Source: Anisus vortex
Lineage: Eukaryota > Mollusca > Gastropoda > Planorbidae
Reading direction: 5' to 3'
NCBI GenBank assembly: GCA_949126835.1
Contig: OX421495.1
Coordinates: 17,546,079-17,610,078, forward strand
Length of the DNA stretch: 64,000 nucleotides
Shown piece by piece: positions 26,401 to 36,609 of the stretch. The stretch's first letter is position 1, and each line of letters begins with the position of its first letter. The position numbers and the translations under genes were made by a program. The notes beneath the pieces are model-generated. The model ran no database searches and was not told where the DNA came from. It saw nothing but the letters and a program-made list of their open reading frames with translations.

Positions 26401-28305
26401 GATCTATTATGCTATATATTAAGTCATTATCATGAAGTTGAAAAATGTGACAGTGCCTAGTCAGAAATTGATAGGTCAAGTGTTATAACATGATTAAACA
26501 ATTTTTTTTGCCACATATAGCAACAGAAGAAATCATCCATTAAAATATTCATAATTTGTTTACTCATTAGTAAAGTATAGTATAAGACCAATTCATAAGA
26601 CTATGGTATACTAGTGGATTGTGTGCATTTACTTTTCCCTAACTATCTGTCAGGTATATGGAAACCCTCTAGACCCGAAAAAAATAATTGTATCCTTCAC
26701 CAGGATTTGAACCCAGAACATTCAGTATTCATTAGAAGCATGATGTAGCTAGAAATCCAAGTCCCTTTCATTAATATGTAGGCTTACATTATTTTTTTCT
26801 GTCACAAAGTTTTAAAATATGCAATTTTTATTAGAAGCAATGTGCTAAAGAACATGATCGACAAACTATACTGATTAAAAATTGTAAGTCCTATCATATG
26901 CATTAAATAAGTATGATAGACCTACAGTTTAAAATTTAATTTAAGTTATCTTGAAACGTAACTAAAAAATTTTTAATCAATAAATATAATGTTTAAGACA
27001 AGACAGAACTAAAAAATGTTGACAAATATGTAATAAAATTTCCTTTACCATAAGAACACATTTGCAAACTGACTTAGAATTCTTGTTTAGGCCTACCTGG
27101 CTTATATCCATTTGGAATAAGAAGAAATAAAAAGTGAAGATCTGGGACAGCGTTGAATGCTGTTTTAATGATTTCTTGGGCACATCCTGCTGCATAACTT
27201 GATTTTGAAACAAAGTAATGCAGGAAAAGACTGTTCAGGGGTGTTATCTAAAGAAATAAATTTAAAAATAAAAACAAAATAATTAGAATAGTAATTAATC
27301 TCACATTGTCAAGGAACTATTGATGACAAGTATGATGCTAGATGAAGAAACAAACAATTTGATTTCTTAAGCAAACTTCCTTACTTGTTCTGATGTGTAT
27401 CTTGTGCTGAACCAATTTTCCCACTCAGACTGATCAACATCTGGTAAGTTTGGGTAGTCAAGAAAAGCCCCATGGCCCAATATTTCATCCTCCTTATTGC
27501 TTAAAGTTATGGCTAAAACAGCTTTTTCTCTGTGTTGCAAAAGTAAAGAAATAGGATTTAAATGAAAAGCTTGCAAATATTTTGGCTGTGGCTATTCGTA
27601 CACACAGTGTACGAATAGACTACACTGGTCTATCTGTACACGACATGCCCAGTGATGATTATAATTGACTGTGCCTCAAAACCAGCGCTGAATTACTATA
27701 TGCTGTGTGTTGTATAAAGAGGGGACAGGTTCTACCCTGCTGTCAGTTGTAGTTATAATAGTAAATTTTTTAAAAAATTCAATTATAGTCTATCCAGTTG
27801 AACGCGATTGTTTTTTTTTAAAATAATTAGCAAATTACTTTTACTGTTGTTTTTTTTCAATAATAGTTTATCGCTATATTTATAAATAATTCAGACGGGT
27901 CTTTTATGTCAAAAAAAATAATTTTTTTAGTGTTTGTTCTACAGCCTAGCCACTAAACCAAAAAAAGTCAAGATCTAATTACCAGTTGCCTTGGTTATAG
28001 GATAAGAATTACAAATTCCAACTATACTCTATACTCACAAATAGAATAGTAGGCTAATACAGACTTAAGATATTGCTCAATGCTCAACCCAAGACAATAG
28101 TAACAAAACCAGTAAAATCTCTTCACAACAATTTATTCAGTCTCGGAAACAGAACATCAAGCAATCATATATATAGCCTACCAGTACTGGTATATATAGG
28201 CTATATATATATATATATATCTATATATATATATCTATATATATATCTATCTATATATATCTATATATCTATATATATATATCTATATATATATCTATCT
28301 ATCTA

Positions 28306-28338
<33 letters not shown>

Positions 28339-29131
28339 TATCATTTATAAACAAAGGTATCTATAATGACAAGGATAGGATTAAATTATGATACACAATG
28401 AAAAGCCAAAGAAATTAACTTAACAAAACTACAAGTTTAACCAGGACTAACAATAATAGAAAAGAGTAAATTTAAAAAAAAACATTCGCATTCAACTGGA
28501 TATACTATAATTCAATTTTTTTAAAAATGAACAACGGCTGACCGCAGGGTAGAACCTTTCCCCTCTTATAACAGCGCACCGTTCTAACCACTGGGCCAGG
28601 AATACTTCGTTATAAACAGCAGTCTATATATTTAAGATGCGAAGTTAAATATTTTTTAATGCGCAAAAGAAATGCGCAGTTGAATTTAATTATCAGTGCA
28701 CATGCTGTGTACGAATTGCACACTCTGATGCTCTAAGCCTATATCATATACTGAAACAATATATAGCCTACATTTTTTATATTATATAGCCTATAGGCTA
28801 AATTTTAAAAATATATAAATAGATTAGTCATTTGATTTTATCATTAGGCTACTATAATAACCCCTTACTATAATATATAATATAGGCCTAGGCTAGAATA
28901 TAGGCCTAATTAACTTCTTAAGTTTAAGATATGTAGGCGTAGGCCTAATTTAAGTTTCCACAACTTTTCTGCTAAAATTACCTACATTATGTTGACAATG
29001 TTCACTCTTCCAAACAGTTTTTCAGTCCATGGTTTCACAAGTTTAAGAATATGTGGGGCATCAAGAGATTCTGTCCTTCTTGCAATTATTACTTCTGCAT
29101 CACCATCGGTATCAACATTGAATGTAGCCAT
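9909..29131 (-). CDS. CFAP61: CFAP61-like axonemal protein, 24 exons found, C-terminal end missing
   Basis: Coding exons in gene order, all with plausible AG/GT borders and matching phases: 28,986-29,131 (ATG at 29,131); 27,385-27,529; 27,097-27,247; 26,050-26,173; 25,451-25,583; 24,897-25,065; 24,703-24,756; 22,971-23,134; 21,974-22,104; 21,402-21,510; 20,566-20,636; 20,302-20,428; 19,251-19,328; 18,980-19,117; 17,966-18,034; 16,780-16,956; 16,245-16,321; 14,714-14,812; 14,069-14,155; 13,347-13,600; 11,762-11,874; 11,156-11,341; 10,552-10,600; 9,909-10,078. They sum to 1,007 codons with no stop. Blocks matching the family as I know it include [80 protein letters not shown], the Rossmann-like [24 protein letters not shown] and [10 protein letters not shown]. 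The known role is in the calmodulin- and spoke-associated complex at the base of radial spokes in motile cilia and sperm flagella. The C-terminal region (about 200 residues in vertebrates) is not found between 8,204 and 9,908 or elsewhere to the left. The donor of exon 13 (GTTACA) is weak. Confidence 0.92.
10370..10412. repeat. 12-bp tandem repeat
   Basis: About three and a half copies of GTAAATGTAGAT in a CFAP61 intron. Confidence 0.8.
10860..11025 (-). repeat. SINE family 1 copy in CFAP61 intron
   Basis: Read on the minus strand: TCTCACCAGCTCTGATGAGT, GGTGGCTGGGCATTGTGCTG and GGCCACAGAAACTTTTGAAC. Head not clearly preserved. Confidence 0.65.
11431..11497. repeat. AT/GA microsatellite in CFAP61 intron
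   Basis: A long (AT)n tract followed by a (GA)n tract. Confidence 0.9.
12185..12450 (-). mobile_element. LINE-B 3'-end fragment
   Basis: On the minus strand it resembles the C-terminal end of a non-LTR reverse transcriptase followed by a short tail that includes a GAAGGAGCATCTGT-like motif. Related copies are at 19.9, 23.9, 29.95, 31.05 and 50.1 kb. The copy at 23.9 kb is the clearest. Confidence 0.5.
13126..13300. mobile_element. Possible hAT-type end remnant in CFAP61 intron
   Basis: CAGTGGCCTCATATAAG followed by GGGGCACATGCCCGGGGGC resembles the left end of the hAT element at 33,526 (CAGTGGCGTAGCTAGGG, then GGGGACATGTGTCCCCGGGC). A matching right end with target duplication was not found. 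Confidence 0.3.
13735..13992 (-). repeat. SINE family 1 copy with tRNA-like head
   Basis: On the minus strand, GGTAGAGCAGCAGGGATC gives an A-box-like segment and GGTTTTAATCC a B-box-like segment, followed by the family body ending GGATCAAACTGGTCTGATAG. This is one of the two most complete copies in the window. It lies in the intron upstream of CFAP61 exon 20. Confidence 0.7.
15000..15162 (-). repeat. SINE family 1 copy, diverged
   Basis: The minus strand reads TCCCTGAGACTACTCAGCTC, ACGTACCTGACACCTAGTTG and CCAGCCATATGGGCCC, which align with the family body. Confidence 0.55.
15251..15560 (+). repeat. SINE family 1 copy with duplicated head
   Basis: The tRNA-like head is present with an A-box-like CAGTGGCAAGAGTGCTTGG and a B-box-like AGTTTGAGTCCTGG. 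The full body follows, including CCCAGCTCTGTTGGGTACCT and GTGGCCACAGAGACTTCTGC. The first 40 bp or so of the head (CTACTATATGAGGGCACAGT onwards) occurs twice in direct tandem at 15,252 and 15,293. Confidence 0.75.
16400..16610 (-). repeat. SINE family 1 copy, diverged
   Basis: The + strand shows GGGCACTGTGTGACCAGCAT followed by CCACCATAAGAGACAGGTAT, which aligns with the reverse complement of the family body. It lies between CFAP61 exons 17 and 16. Confidence 0.5.
17240..17572 (-). mobile_element. LINE-A 3' fragment (5'-truncated)
   Basis: Near-identical to the left end of the CR1-like element at 33.85 kb, sharing for example TTTAACATACAACTAAGAAC and CCTTCGGACCGGATAC. It retains the true 3' end: read on the minus strand, GGCAGCGCTATACAAATGTC followed by an ATT repeat. 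It stops after about 330 bp, as expected for 5' truncation during target-primed reverse transcription. Confidence 0.8.
19912..20130 (-). mobile_element. LINE-B 3'-end fragment
   Basis: The + strand reads CAGATGCTTCTTTTATAAAG and GGCAACCCATTCCATGCCCA, the reverse complement of the tail and of the segment encoding a [12 protein letters not shown] motif. Confidence 0.6.
21765..21925 (-). repeat. SINE family 2 copy with tRNA-like head
   Basis: The minus strand starts GCCGGCTGGTCCAGTGGTTA (A-box-like), has GGGTTCTAGCCC (B-box-like), then CTGCAGGAGTTTTGGGCCTT and TCTACCTAGAAGGAACG. It lies next to CFAP61 exon 9. Confidence 0.65.
23845..24036 (+). mobile_element. LINE-B 3'-end fragment (reverse transcriptase C-terminus and tail)
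   Basis: Translates to a terminal motif [10 protein letters not shown] followed by LTSFKT, typical of the C-terminal end of non-LTR reverse transcriptases. Then comes the tail GACTCGGACCACGGATGAGC and TAGAAGGAGCGTCTGTAATG, ending in ATAAGATAAG. Confidence 0.7.
25045..25350. repeat. Minisatellite built from the CFAP61 exon 6 splice acceptor
   Basis: Six to eight degenerate tandem copies of a roughly 40-45 bp unit (AGGATGTTTTCTCCACCTA, then GAAACATGTT, then ATTGTAT). The first copy is the real 5' edge of CFAP61 exon 6 and its acceptor. On the minus strand several copies therefore repeat the acceptor-like string CACCTAGGTGGA upstream of the true exon. Confidence 0.75.
26590..26765 (-). repeat. 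SINE family 1 copy
   Basis: The + strand shows TACTAGTGGATTGTGTGCAT, then CTCTAGACCCGAAAAAAATA and CACCAGGATTTGAACCCAGA, i.e. a reverse-complement B box and body. Confidence 0.6.
27590..27835 (+). repeat. Left arm of large inverted repeat in CFAP61 intron 1
   Basis: Shares GGGACAGGTTCTACCCTGC, AATTCAATTATAGTCTATCC and AGTTGAACGCGATTG with the reverse complement of 28,465-28,735. It begins with a perfect palindrome, CTATTCGTACAC + ACA + GTGTACGAATAG (27,592-27,618). Confidence 0.65.
28203..28340. repeat. TA / TATC microsatellite
   Basis: Alternating (TA)n and CTATATAT blocks in CFAP61 intron 1. Confidence 0.95.
28465..28735 (-). repeat. Right arm of the intron 1 inverted repeat, with tRNA-like SINE head
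   Basis: The minus strand reads CCTGGCCCAGTGGTTAGAAC and GGAAAGGTTCTACCC (A- and B-box-like), then AATTGAATTATAGTATATCC. It pairs with 27,650-27,830 across about 630 bp. The pair could be two oppositely oriented copies of one SINE-like element. Confidence 0.6.
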
Positions 29132-31570
29132 TGATAAAGCTTACGTCTTTTTAAACTAGTTCTACACTGGGAATAAGCGAGGATTAAAGAACTTGTTTCT
29201 GAAATTAAAAAGAAAGAACTAATTAGTTGCCCTGACCTAGCAAGGTTTGCTCATAAATTTAAGAATGTGTTTAATCACATTTCAAGGCATGTTTCATTTT
29301 CATTATGATGACTGTGTAACTGTAAACTCAAAACTGTAAATGGGGCCTAAACTCAAAAAGGTGTGTGAGTGATGATTTGATTATAAAACGAAAACAAACA
29401 ATGCAAATGTCACTATGTACCATCTGTAGTTATAGATAGCAAACATTTAACAGAGTTGACGGAGTAAACTATAATAATAATAATGACAGTTATTGAAAAT
29501 TTTAACGTCTTATAAACCTTGGCCTATTAGTATAACTCCAAACACCCCGAAGTGGCTCTTCGGTCAGTTATAAATAAAAATATCCACCATTTTTGTCATA
29601 GCAACCCATGGTTCCGGTTTTATTCTTTTCATTCGCTCTTAAAAAAAAGTAAATAATCTTTTTAACGTTCAATTTTTATAGTAGAAGAAACAATTGAAGT
29701 CAAACATTAAAAAAAAGACACATGTTGTGATGAGTGTTTTTGTACTCATACAGTTTTGGTATTTGCATTTTATATGATCGTTGCAAAATTATAGAGTTGG
29801 TGAAAGATCATTAAATTAATAAATAAAAAAAGACATAAATATGCCTAGGCCTACATATAGACGGCTATAGACACACACTGTAATATCACTGTATAAATAG
29901 TTTACTAACGACAAACTTGAGTAAATCTTATCTAATATAAAAATTTAACAGATGCTCCTTCTATATTGCGTCGCGCTTATGGGTAGCTTCAGTCTGTTCT
30001 TGCATTTTTATTAGTATTTTAAATGATGTTTTGTAACTGGTTGTTCTGGATCTGCCAATAGGAAAGAAAAAGTAGACTAGTTATATGCAATTAATTGTTC
30101 TTGCATTTGGGATAGGCCTAAGTATGAAAACAAACTGAACACTTTGAAAAATAAATCCTTTATATGCGTTTTTGTTCATATTCTTCCTTTTCGGTAGATC
30201 AGTTTGAATTTAGGCCTACCCCAAAAGTATTATTAGCCTTCAGGAGATTTTTACCGCACACAAAAATCCAGTTAATTTGAAGGATTAAAAACTATACACC
30301 ATAAAATGTAATAGAAGAAACAAAATTACAGTAAAAATTATTTTGTGGGGGTTGGGGGAAATGGGGCTGAAAATTTGTTAGAATGTGTTGTCATTGGTAA
30401 CTAGTGTAGTCTCTGCATGGGGCAAGCTTCATTCTGATATTATGATGACGGGTAGTGGGTCAGTAAACCTTCTGAAGATTTTGACAATTAGGCCTACAAG
30501 GTTTTGCAAGGCACGTTTTTTATTATTATTTTAGAATTGAGTAATTATGAAACATTACCATTAAGTTTTTGATGATATTGAAGTAATTAAAAAATAAAAG
30601 GATATGGTCTTATGAAGGGCTCTATAAAAGCCTTCACAGTATCCTACATCAGATCCATGGTTGAGCTACACACATCAGAGAAAAAGGGGACTGCGTTACA
30701 GAACGAGCGTCTATAACATTTAAGATAAGATATGATTCCATATAAATGTACTATGCAATGAAATATTTTCCTAAAAAATAAATAAATACTGTACAGTATA
30801 TTTTTTCAGTTTTTTCAAAAGTCATAAAAATTATTTTTATATTAAAAACAAACAACAGTAAAAAAATTGTTTAAATCAGGGGAAGTAATTCATGCCCTTT
30901 TAGTAATTTAGTTTGGTTATGGTACTTTGACTTTAATGACAGTCAGTTAGGTTTTTAGTGGAAACAAACATAAAAAAAAAAACTATAACAAAATCATAAA
31001 AAAACAACAACCCGTAAGCGTCATCACAGGTGAATATTTACATAGACTAGTGCATGGTGCAAGACTAGACTCAGACAATGGATGAGCGTACGACGCACTA
31101 ATCTCCTTTATAGAAGGAGCGTCTGTAATGTATAAGATAATCATCCCTGTTAATTATTGCATGTTAATAATTTTTGTTCAATTAGTTTTAATTTTTTTAA
31201 TAACGAAACAAAATTTACTGTTATTTGGAACATTAAAAAAAACATTTAGTAAAAAATAAAATAATTTAAACAAACTTTCTTTTATTGGCAAAGTTTAAAT
31301 GATCTATCATTTATCTTATATATTATTCCCCTACTAATATTTTTTTTCTATATAGAAAGTAATGCTTATAGATTATAAAGTATAATAAGCCTATTTGACT
31401 TGGTAGTGTGGCGAAACAAAAATGTGATGTATTGAAGGAAATAGTTTTAAAACGTTCAAGTAGTCTAACCCATGACAAATGTACCACGTATGAATAATGT
31501 GCCATTAAAACAAATAAGCACATCCACATGTCATCAATTTCCAGCTGGACCACTATGTGCACTCAGAGGT
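29132..31570. other. Region upstream of CFAP61 with LINE-B tails
   Basis: A possible non-coding first-exon border (TTTCAG on the minus strand) lies near 29,200. LINE-B tail fragments lie at about 29,945-30,170 (-), 30,680-30,735 (+) and 31,045-31,140 (+), each with the ACGCACTAATCTCC / GGAGCGTCTGTAA-type motif. Otherwise I see no gene. Confidence 0.5.
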
Positions 31571-31747
31571 AACATGAACACAGCCTAGAACCGTTCCCTT
31601 TACTTCAGTGTATTCCCCATGTTGTAGCTAACATGAACACAGCCTAGAACCGTTCCCTTTACTTCAGTGTATTCCCCATCTTGTAGCTAACCTGAACACA
31701 GCCTAGAACCGTTCCCTTTACTTCTGTCTATTCCCCTTGTTGTGGCC
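31571..31747. repeat. 59-bp tandem repeat, three copies
   Basis: Three head-to-tail copies of a 59-bp unit starting AACATGAACACAGCCTAGAA. Copies one and two are nearly identical and the third is diverged. Confidence 0.95.
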
Positions 31748-32243
31748 GAGTACCCCATTCCTCTCACCGTCTCTGAAATACTAAGCTATAACTTATATTT
31801 TTGTTTCTCTTTCCAGCATTCTCTATTTTCTCTATTTCCTTTTCTTTCAATGACTATACAATTCCCGATGATCTCATTGAGTGGGCGTAGTACCTTCTCT
31901 GCTTGCTCTGGATGATTTAAATTTTTTTTTTAAATAGATGAAAGCACGCTTCAATAAGGCTCATTTTCATAGATGAATAGTACAATAATTTAAAAGAAGA
32001 AAGAATCCTTTAAAGGGAGCATGGCTTATTAGGTAATGAAATAGAGGATATGTAAAGAAGAAGAAGAAATATTTTACAAATCTGAGAAAGAAACAAACTG
32101 TAGAAGAGAATACAAAAGATAAAAGGAATGAGGGCTGGAGAGTTTTGTTAACATTTATACATTATATCATTATATTATTATACATTTTATTTATACATTA
32201 TATCAAGTATTATCAAGATAAACATTTAAATAATTTAAAAAAT

Positions 32244-33525
32244 GTACCATGTCATGTGAGCTATGTAGTGTGAATCATGTAGTGTAAACCTTGTATTGTG
32301 AACTATGTAGTGGGAACCATATAGTGTGAACTATGTAGTGTGAATCATGTAGTGTGAACCATGTAGTGTGAACTATGTAGTGTGAACCATGTAGTGTGAA
32401 ACATATAGTGTGAACCACATAATGTGAACTATGTAGTGCGAACCATATAGTGTGAACTATGTAGTGTGAACCATGTAGTGTGAACCATGTAGTGTGAACC
32501 ATATAGTGTGAAACATATAGTGTGAACCACATAATGTGAACTATGTAGTGCGAACCATATAGTGTGAACTATGTAGTGTGAACCATGTAGTGTGAACCAT
32601 GTAGTGTGAACTATGTAGTGTGAACCATGTAGTGTGAACCATATAGTGTGAACCATGTAGTTTGAACCATGTAGTGTGAACCATATAGTGTGAACCATAT
32701 AGTGTGAACCATGTAGTGTGAACCATGCAGTGTGAACCATGTAGTGTGAACCATATAGTGTGAACTATGTAGTGCGAACCATATAGTGTGAACTATGTAG
32801 TGTGAACCATGTAGTGTGAACCATGTAGTGTGAACTATGCAGTGTGACTTATGTAATGTGAACCATGTAGTGTGAACCATGTAGTGTGAACCATATAGTG
32901 TGAACTATGTAGTGTGAACCATGTAGTGTGAACCATGTAGTGTGAACCATGTAGTGTGAACCATGTAGTGTGAACCATGTAGTGTGAACCATATAGTGTG
33001 AACTATGTAATGTGAACCATGTAGTGTGAACCATGTAGTGTGAACCATGTAGTGTGAACCATGTAGTGTGAACCATGTAGTGTGAACCATGTAGTGTGAA
33101 CCATGTAGTGTGAACCATGTAGTGTGAACCATGTAGTGTAAACCTTGTAGTGTGAACCATGTAGTGTGAACCATGTAGTGTGAACCATATAGTGTGAACT
33201 ATGTAGTGTGAACCATGTAGTGTGAACCATATAGTGTGAACTATGTAGTGTGAACCATGTAGTGTGAACCATGTAGTGTGAACCATGTAGTGTGAACCAT
33301 ATAGTGTGAACTATGTAGTGTGAACCATGTAGTGTGAACCATGTAGTGTGAACTATGTAGTGTGAACCATGTAGTGTGAACCATGTAGTGTGAACTATGT
33401 AGTGTGAACCATGTAGTGTGAACCATGTAGTGTGAACCATGTAGTGTGAACCATATAGTGTGAACTATGTAATGTGAACCATGTAGTGTGAACCATGTAG
33501 TGTGAACCATGTAGTGTGAACCATG
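32244..33525. repeat. 14-bp minisatellite array, left block
   Basis: About 90 tandem copies of ACCATGTAGTGTGA with common variants (ACTATGTAGTGTGA, ACCATATAGTGTGA). On the minus strand the 14-bp unit has no stop in any frame and reads as a repeating MVHTTWFTLHGSHY. All long minus-strand open frames here are products of the repeat, not genes. The array is interrupted at 33,526 by a hAT element and resumes at 38,790. Confidence 0.97.
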
Positions 33526-33852
33526 CAGTGGCGTAGCTAGGGAGGGGCAGGGGGGGACATGTGTCCCCGGGCGCCACGTTAGGGGGCGCCAAAATGAGTA
33601 TTAAAACTAATTATTCAATTTTATTTTGATGTAAACTAATGTATCCCAAATAGGTTTGCAAAATTGAATTTTGGAGCTCCACAAATATCTTCATTACAAA
33701 CCAGTTGGCAAGCATGATTTTGGCGCCCCCATTGAGCATTAAGGGGCGCTTTTCTACTCTTACAACAAATGACTCATCCACAGTGTAGGCGCGGTTTTCT
33801 AGCGCGAGTAACCAGCTCGCGGCAACCCGCCTACCCGCCGCCTCTATAAACG

Positions 33853-36560
33853 TACCCTAATGCTAGCTCAGAGCGCATTTAACATACAACTCAGAACACG
33901 GATACAATCTATAGGCCAAGAGATAAAAAACTAAATAATGATTCAAAACTTTACAAACATGGAACAAATCAAACAACCAAAACAAAATAACCGACCTAAC
34001 ATATAAGTAAGACAGTAGGACTCAAAGCATGTTAATTAAGATAAATATTTAAATAATGAGTTTTTAAGTTCTTTTTGAAGGAATCAATGGAGCTTGTTTG
34101 CCTGAGTTGAATGGGAAGTAGATTCGACACCTTCGGACCGGATACCGAGAAGGCTCTAAGGCCAACGGTCGTCAGAGAGAAACGGGGCTCTTCCAGAAGC
34201 GATGAGTTGGCAGAACGAAGTGTTCTTTGAGGGACATATGGTGTGATGAGTTCTTTGAGATAGGACGGAAACTCGTCATTAAAAATGCACTGATGGCAAA
34301 GTAACGCCACTTTATACTCAATTCTGGCTTTCATGGGGAGCCAATGGAGCGAGCGAAGAAGGGCGGTTCCCGAGTCTCGCCATGATTTGCGCATGACCAA
34401 GCGCGCAGTACTGGTTTGTATTCTCTGTAGCCTGGCGATTTTGTCTTCGGGCAGGCCGACTAGCAGGGAGTTACAATAGTCGATACGGGAAAGTATCAGA
34501 GCGACTGCCAGTGTCTTTGCAGAGTCAGTGGACAAATAGGGACCTATTTGGCCCAGTCTACGCAACTGTAGATATAGACCTCTGCACATATGAGATATAT
34601 GTTGGTCGAAAGACAGCGTGGGATCTAGTAAAACACCAAGATTCTTCACTTTGTTAACAAAAGGCACCTGGCAGTTTATCACGGTGATGGATTCTGAACC
34701 AGTGAGTTTGACCAAATTTCTCTCGGTTCCAATTCGGATTATCTCTGTTTTATCCTCATTCATTTTAAGCCCATTTCTCCCCGACCACGAATAGACGTTG
34801 GCGATTGCACAACTGACCTTTGCAGCGAGTCGAGGGGCATCAAGAGGGACCACATGATCGTACAGTTGCGTATCATCGGCGTAGAAGTGATACGAAATTT
34901 CGAACGGTTTGATGACCTGGCCGAGTGGATACACGTACATTGCAAACATCACTGGTCCTAGAACAGATTCTTGGGGCACTCCATATTTCAGCGTTGAAGG
35001 TGCCGAGAGGAACTCATCTATAGCAACACTTTGAGTGCGCTCAGACAGATATGACCTAAACCAACGAAGAATACAGCCTGAGCAGCCAAATGTGTTTGCA
35101 AACCTGTCAATCAGGATCTCATGGTCAAGAGTGTCAGAAGCGGCAGACAGGTCGAGCATTGCCAGAATAGACACATGACCTGAGTCCGATGTGCATAGTA
35201 GGTCGTTGACAACCCTGACCAATGCCGTCTCCGTGCTATGACTCTTTCGATAGGCGGACTGAAACTGTTCCAAGAGGCAATGCTGCTCCAAGTTTGACAA
35301 TAACTGTTTTAGCACAATGCGCTCCAAGACTTTCGAAAGGAATGGAAGGTTAGATACAGGCCGATAGTTTTTTAAGCACTCAGGATCGAGGCAAGGCTTC
35401 TTTAAGAGGGGCTTAACCAGTGCATTTTTCATTGATTGAGGCACAATACCTGAAGCTAATGAAGCATTCATCATCGTAGTGATCGAAGGTATTAGTTCGT
35501 TGATACAATCATTAAAGAGGGAGACAGGGATGGGGTCGAGTTCGCAAGACGTTTTAGGCATAATTTCCTTAACAGATGCTTCAGATACTGAGTGAAACTC
35601 ACTGAGGTGAGAACCCTGGAAGACTGGATCATTGTGGAGCAGACTTGTTTGATTGTCTAGGTCTTCCCTAATTTTCTTGATCCTGTCTGTGTAAAATTGA
35701 TTAAAGGAGTCAGGGAGGTCGGCAGGGGGAATGAAACATGGTAGTACAGATTTACCTGCACCACTCAACATCTCTGTAGTTATTTTAAACAGCACCAGAG
35801 ATGAGTCCGCGCTCTCAATCTTATTGCGAAGATGCATTGTTTTAGCATTTCGAATCAGACGATTGACACAGTTTTTCTTTTGTGTATACAAGTGTCGGTG
35901 CACTGTTATACCGGTTTGCTTGTATTTCCTCTCAGCCTGACGGCGCAGCTTTTTCGCTACCTTGATCTCGTTGACATCCATGGAGCCGATAATCGATCGG
36001 AGACTAATCGGGTTGTCAGAGGAGCATGAATGTCTAGCAGCTTTCTTAGGCAGGTGATATAGTGAGTGTATAAATCCGTCGAACCTGACTGCCGCAACAA
36101 GGCACTAATATCAGACCTAAAATTAGAAATGTTAATGTCTTTCATCTTTCTGGATTTGACTTTCCTCAACTGCTTTTTAGGCTTTAATAGGCATAGCTCA
36201 ACGGAGATGAGGAAGTGATCAGAGATTCCCCGATCGATCACGTTAAGGTCGTTTATGAGATCACGTGTGTTTGAAATTATCCAATCAAGGGTATGACCCT
36301 TAACATGTGTAGGGACAGACACAATCTGTTCCAGATTTCGATCCAGGAGGGCTTTCTTTAACTTCTCCACATATATTTCTTTGCTACTGTCGAAATGTAG
36401 GTTGACATCACCGATAACAAAGAGGTCTCTGGTATAAATATAAAGATCTAACAGATCTTGAAATTCTTGAATAAACTTACTGGGTGTGAGTTTATTTTTC
36501 TTGCTCGGTGGTGGTCGGTAGAGGAAGACGATAGTTAGCGTTCTACCGAAGTGATGCAGA
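33853..36560 (-). mobile_element. CR1-like LINE (LINE-A), 5'-truncated, nested in the hAT element
   Basis: Minus-strand element with the C-terminal part of an endonuclease, a reverse transcriptase and a 3' UTR that is nearly the same as the fragments at 17.2 and 51.7 kb. The true 3' tail (GCGCTATACAAATGTC plus ATT repeat) seen in those copies is missing here, so the left junction near 33,853 is not a standard LINE 3' end. Confidence 0.85.
34032..36560 (-). pseudogene. CR1-like endonuclease/reverse transcriptase, decayed
   Basis: Endonuclease part (about 36,560 down to 35,957): FVIGDVNLHF, HTLDWIISN and ISDHFLISVE, the last matching the SDH catalytic motif. The frame then shifts in the 35,957-35,981 overlap to a 649-codon reverse-transcriptase frame (34,032-35,981). 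That frame has LKNYRPVSNLPFLSKVLERI, QSAYRKSHSTETAL, LDLSAASDTLDH, GVPQESVLGP, FYADDTQLY (the catalytic YADD) and a C-terminal LHWLPMKARIEYK block. Substitutions in normally fixed positions (AAS for AAF, PQE for PQG), the frameshift and the missing 5' end argue that it is inactive. CR1/L2-type assignment is from motif memory. Confidence 0.85.
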
Positions 36561-36609
36561 AACTTTGCTGGCAGGTATATTAAACTTTAACTTCCTAGTT
36601 ATGTTACAT

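Noticed and set aside
32275..33592. Overlapping minus-strand open frames of up to 145 codons
   Set aside because: They are translations of the 14-bp minisatellite, which has no stop codon in any minus-strand frame. No start context or conserved domain.
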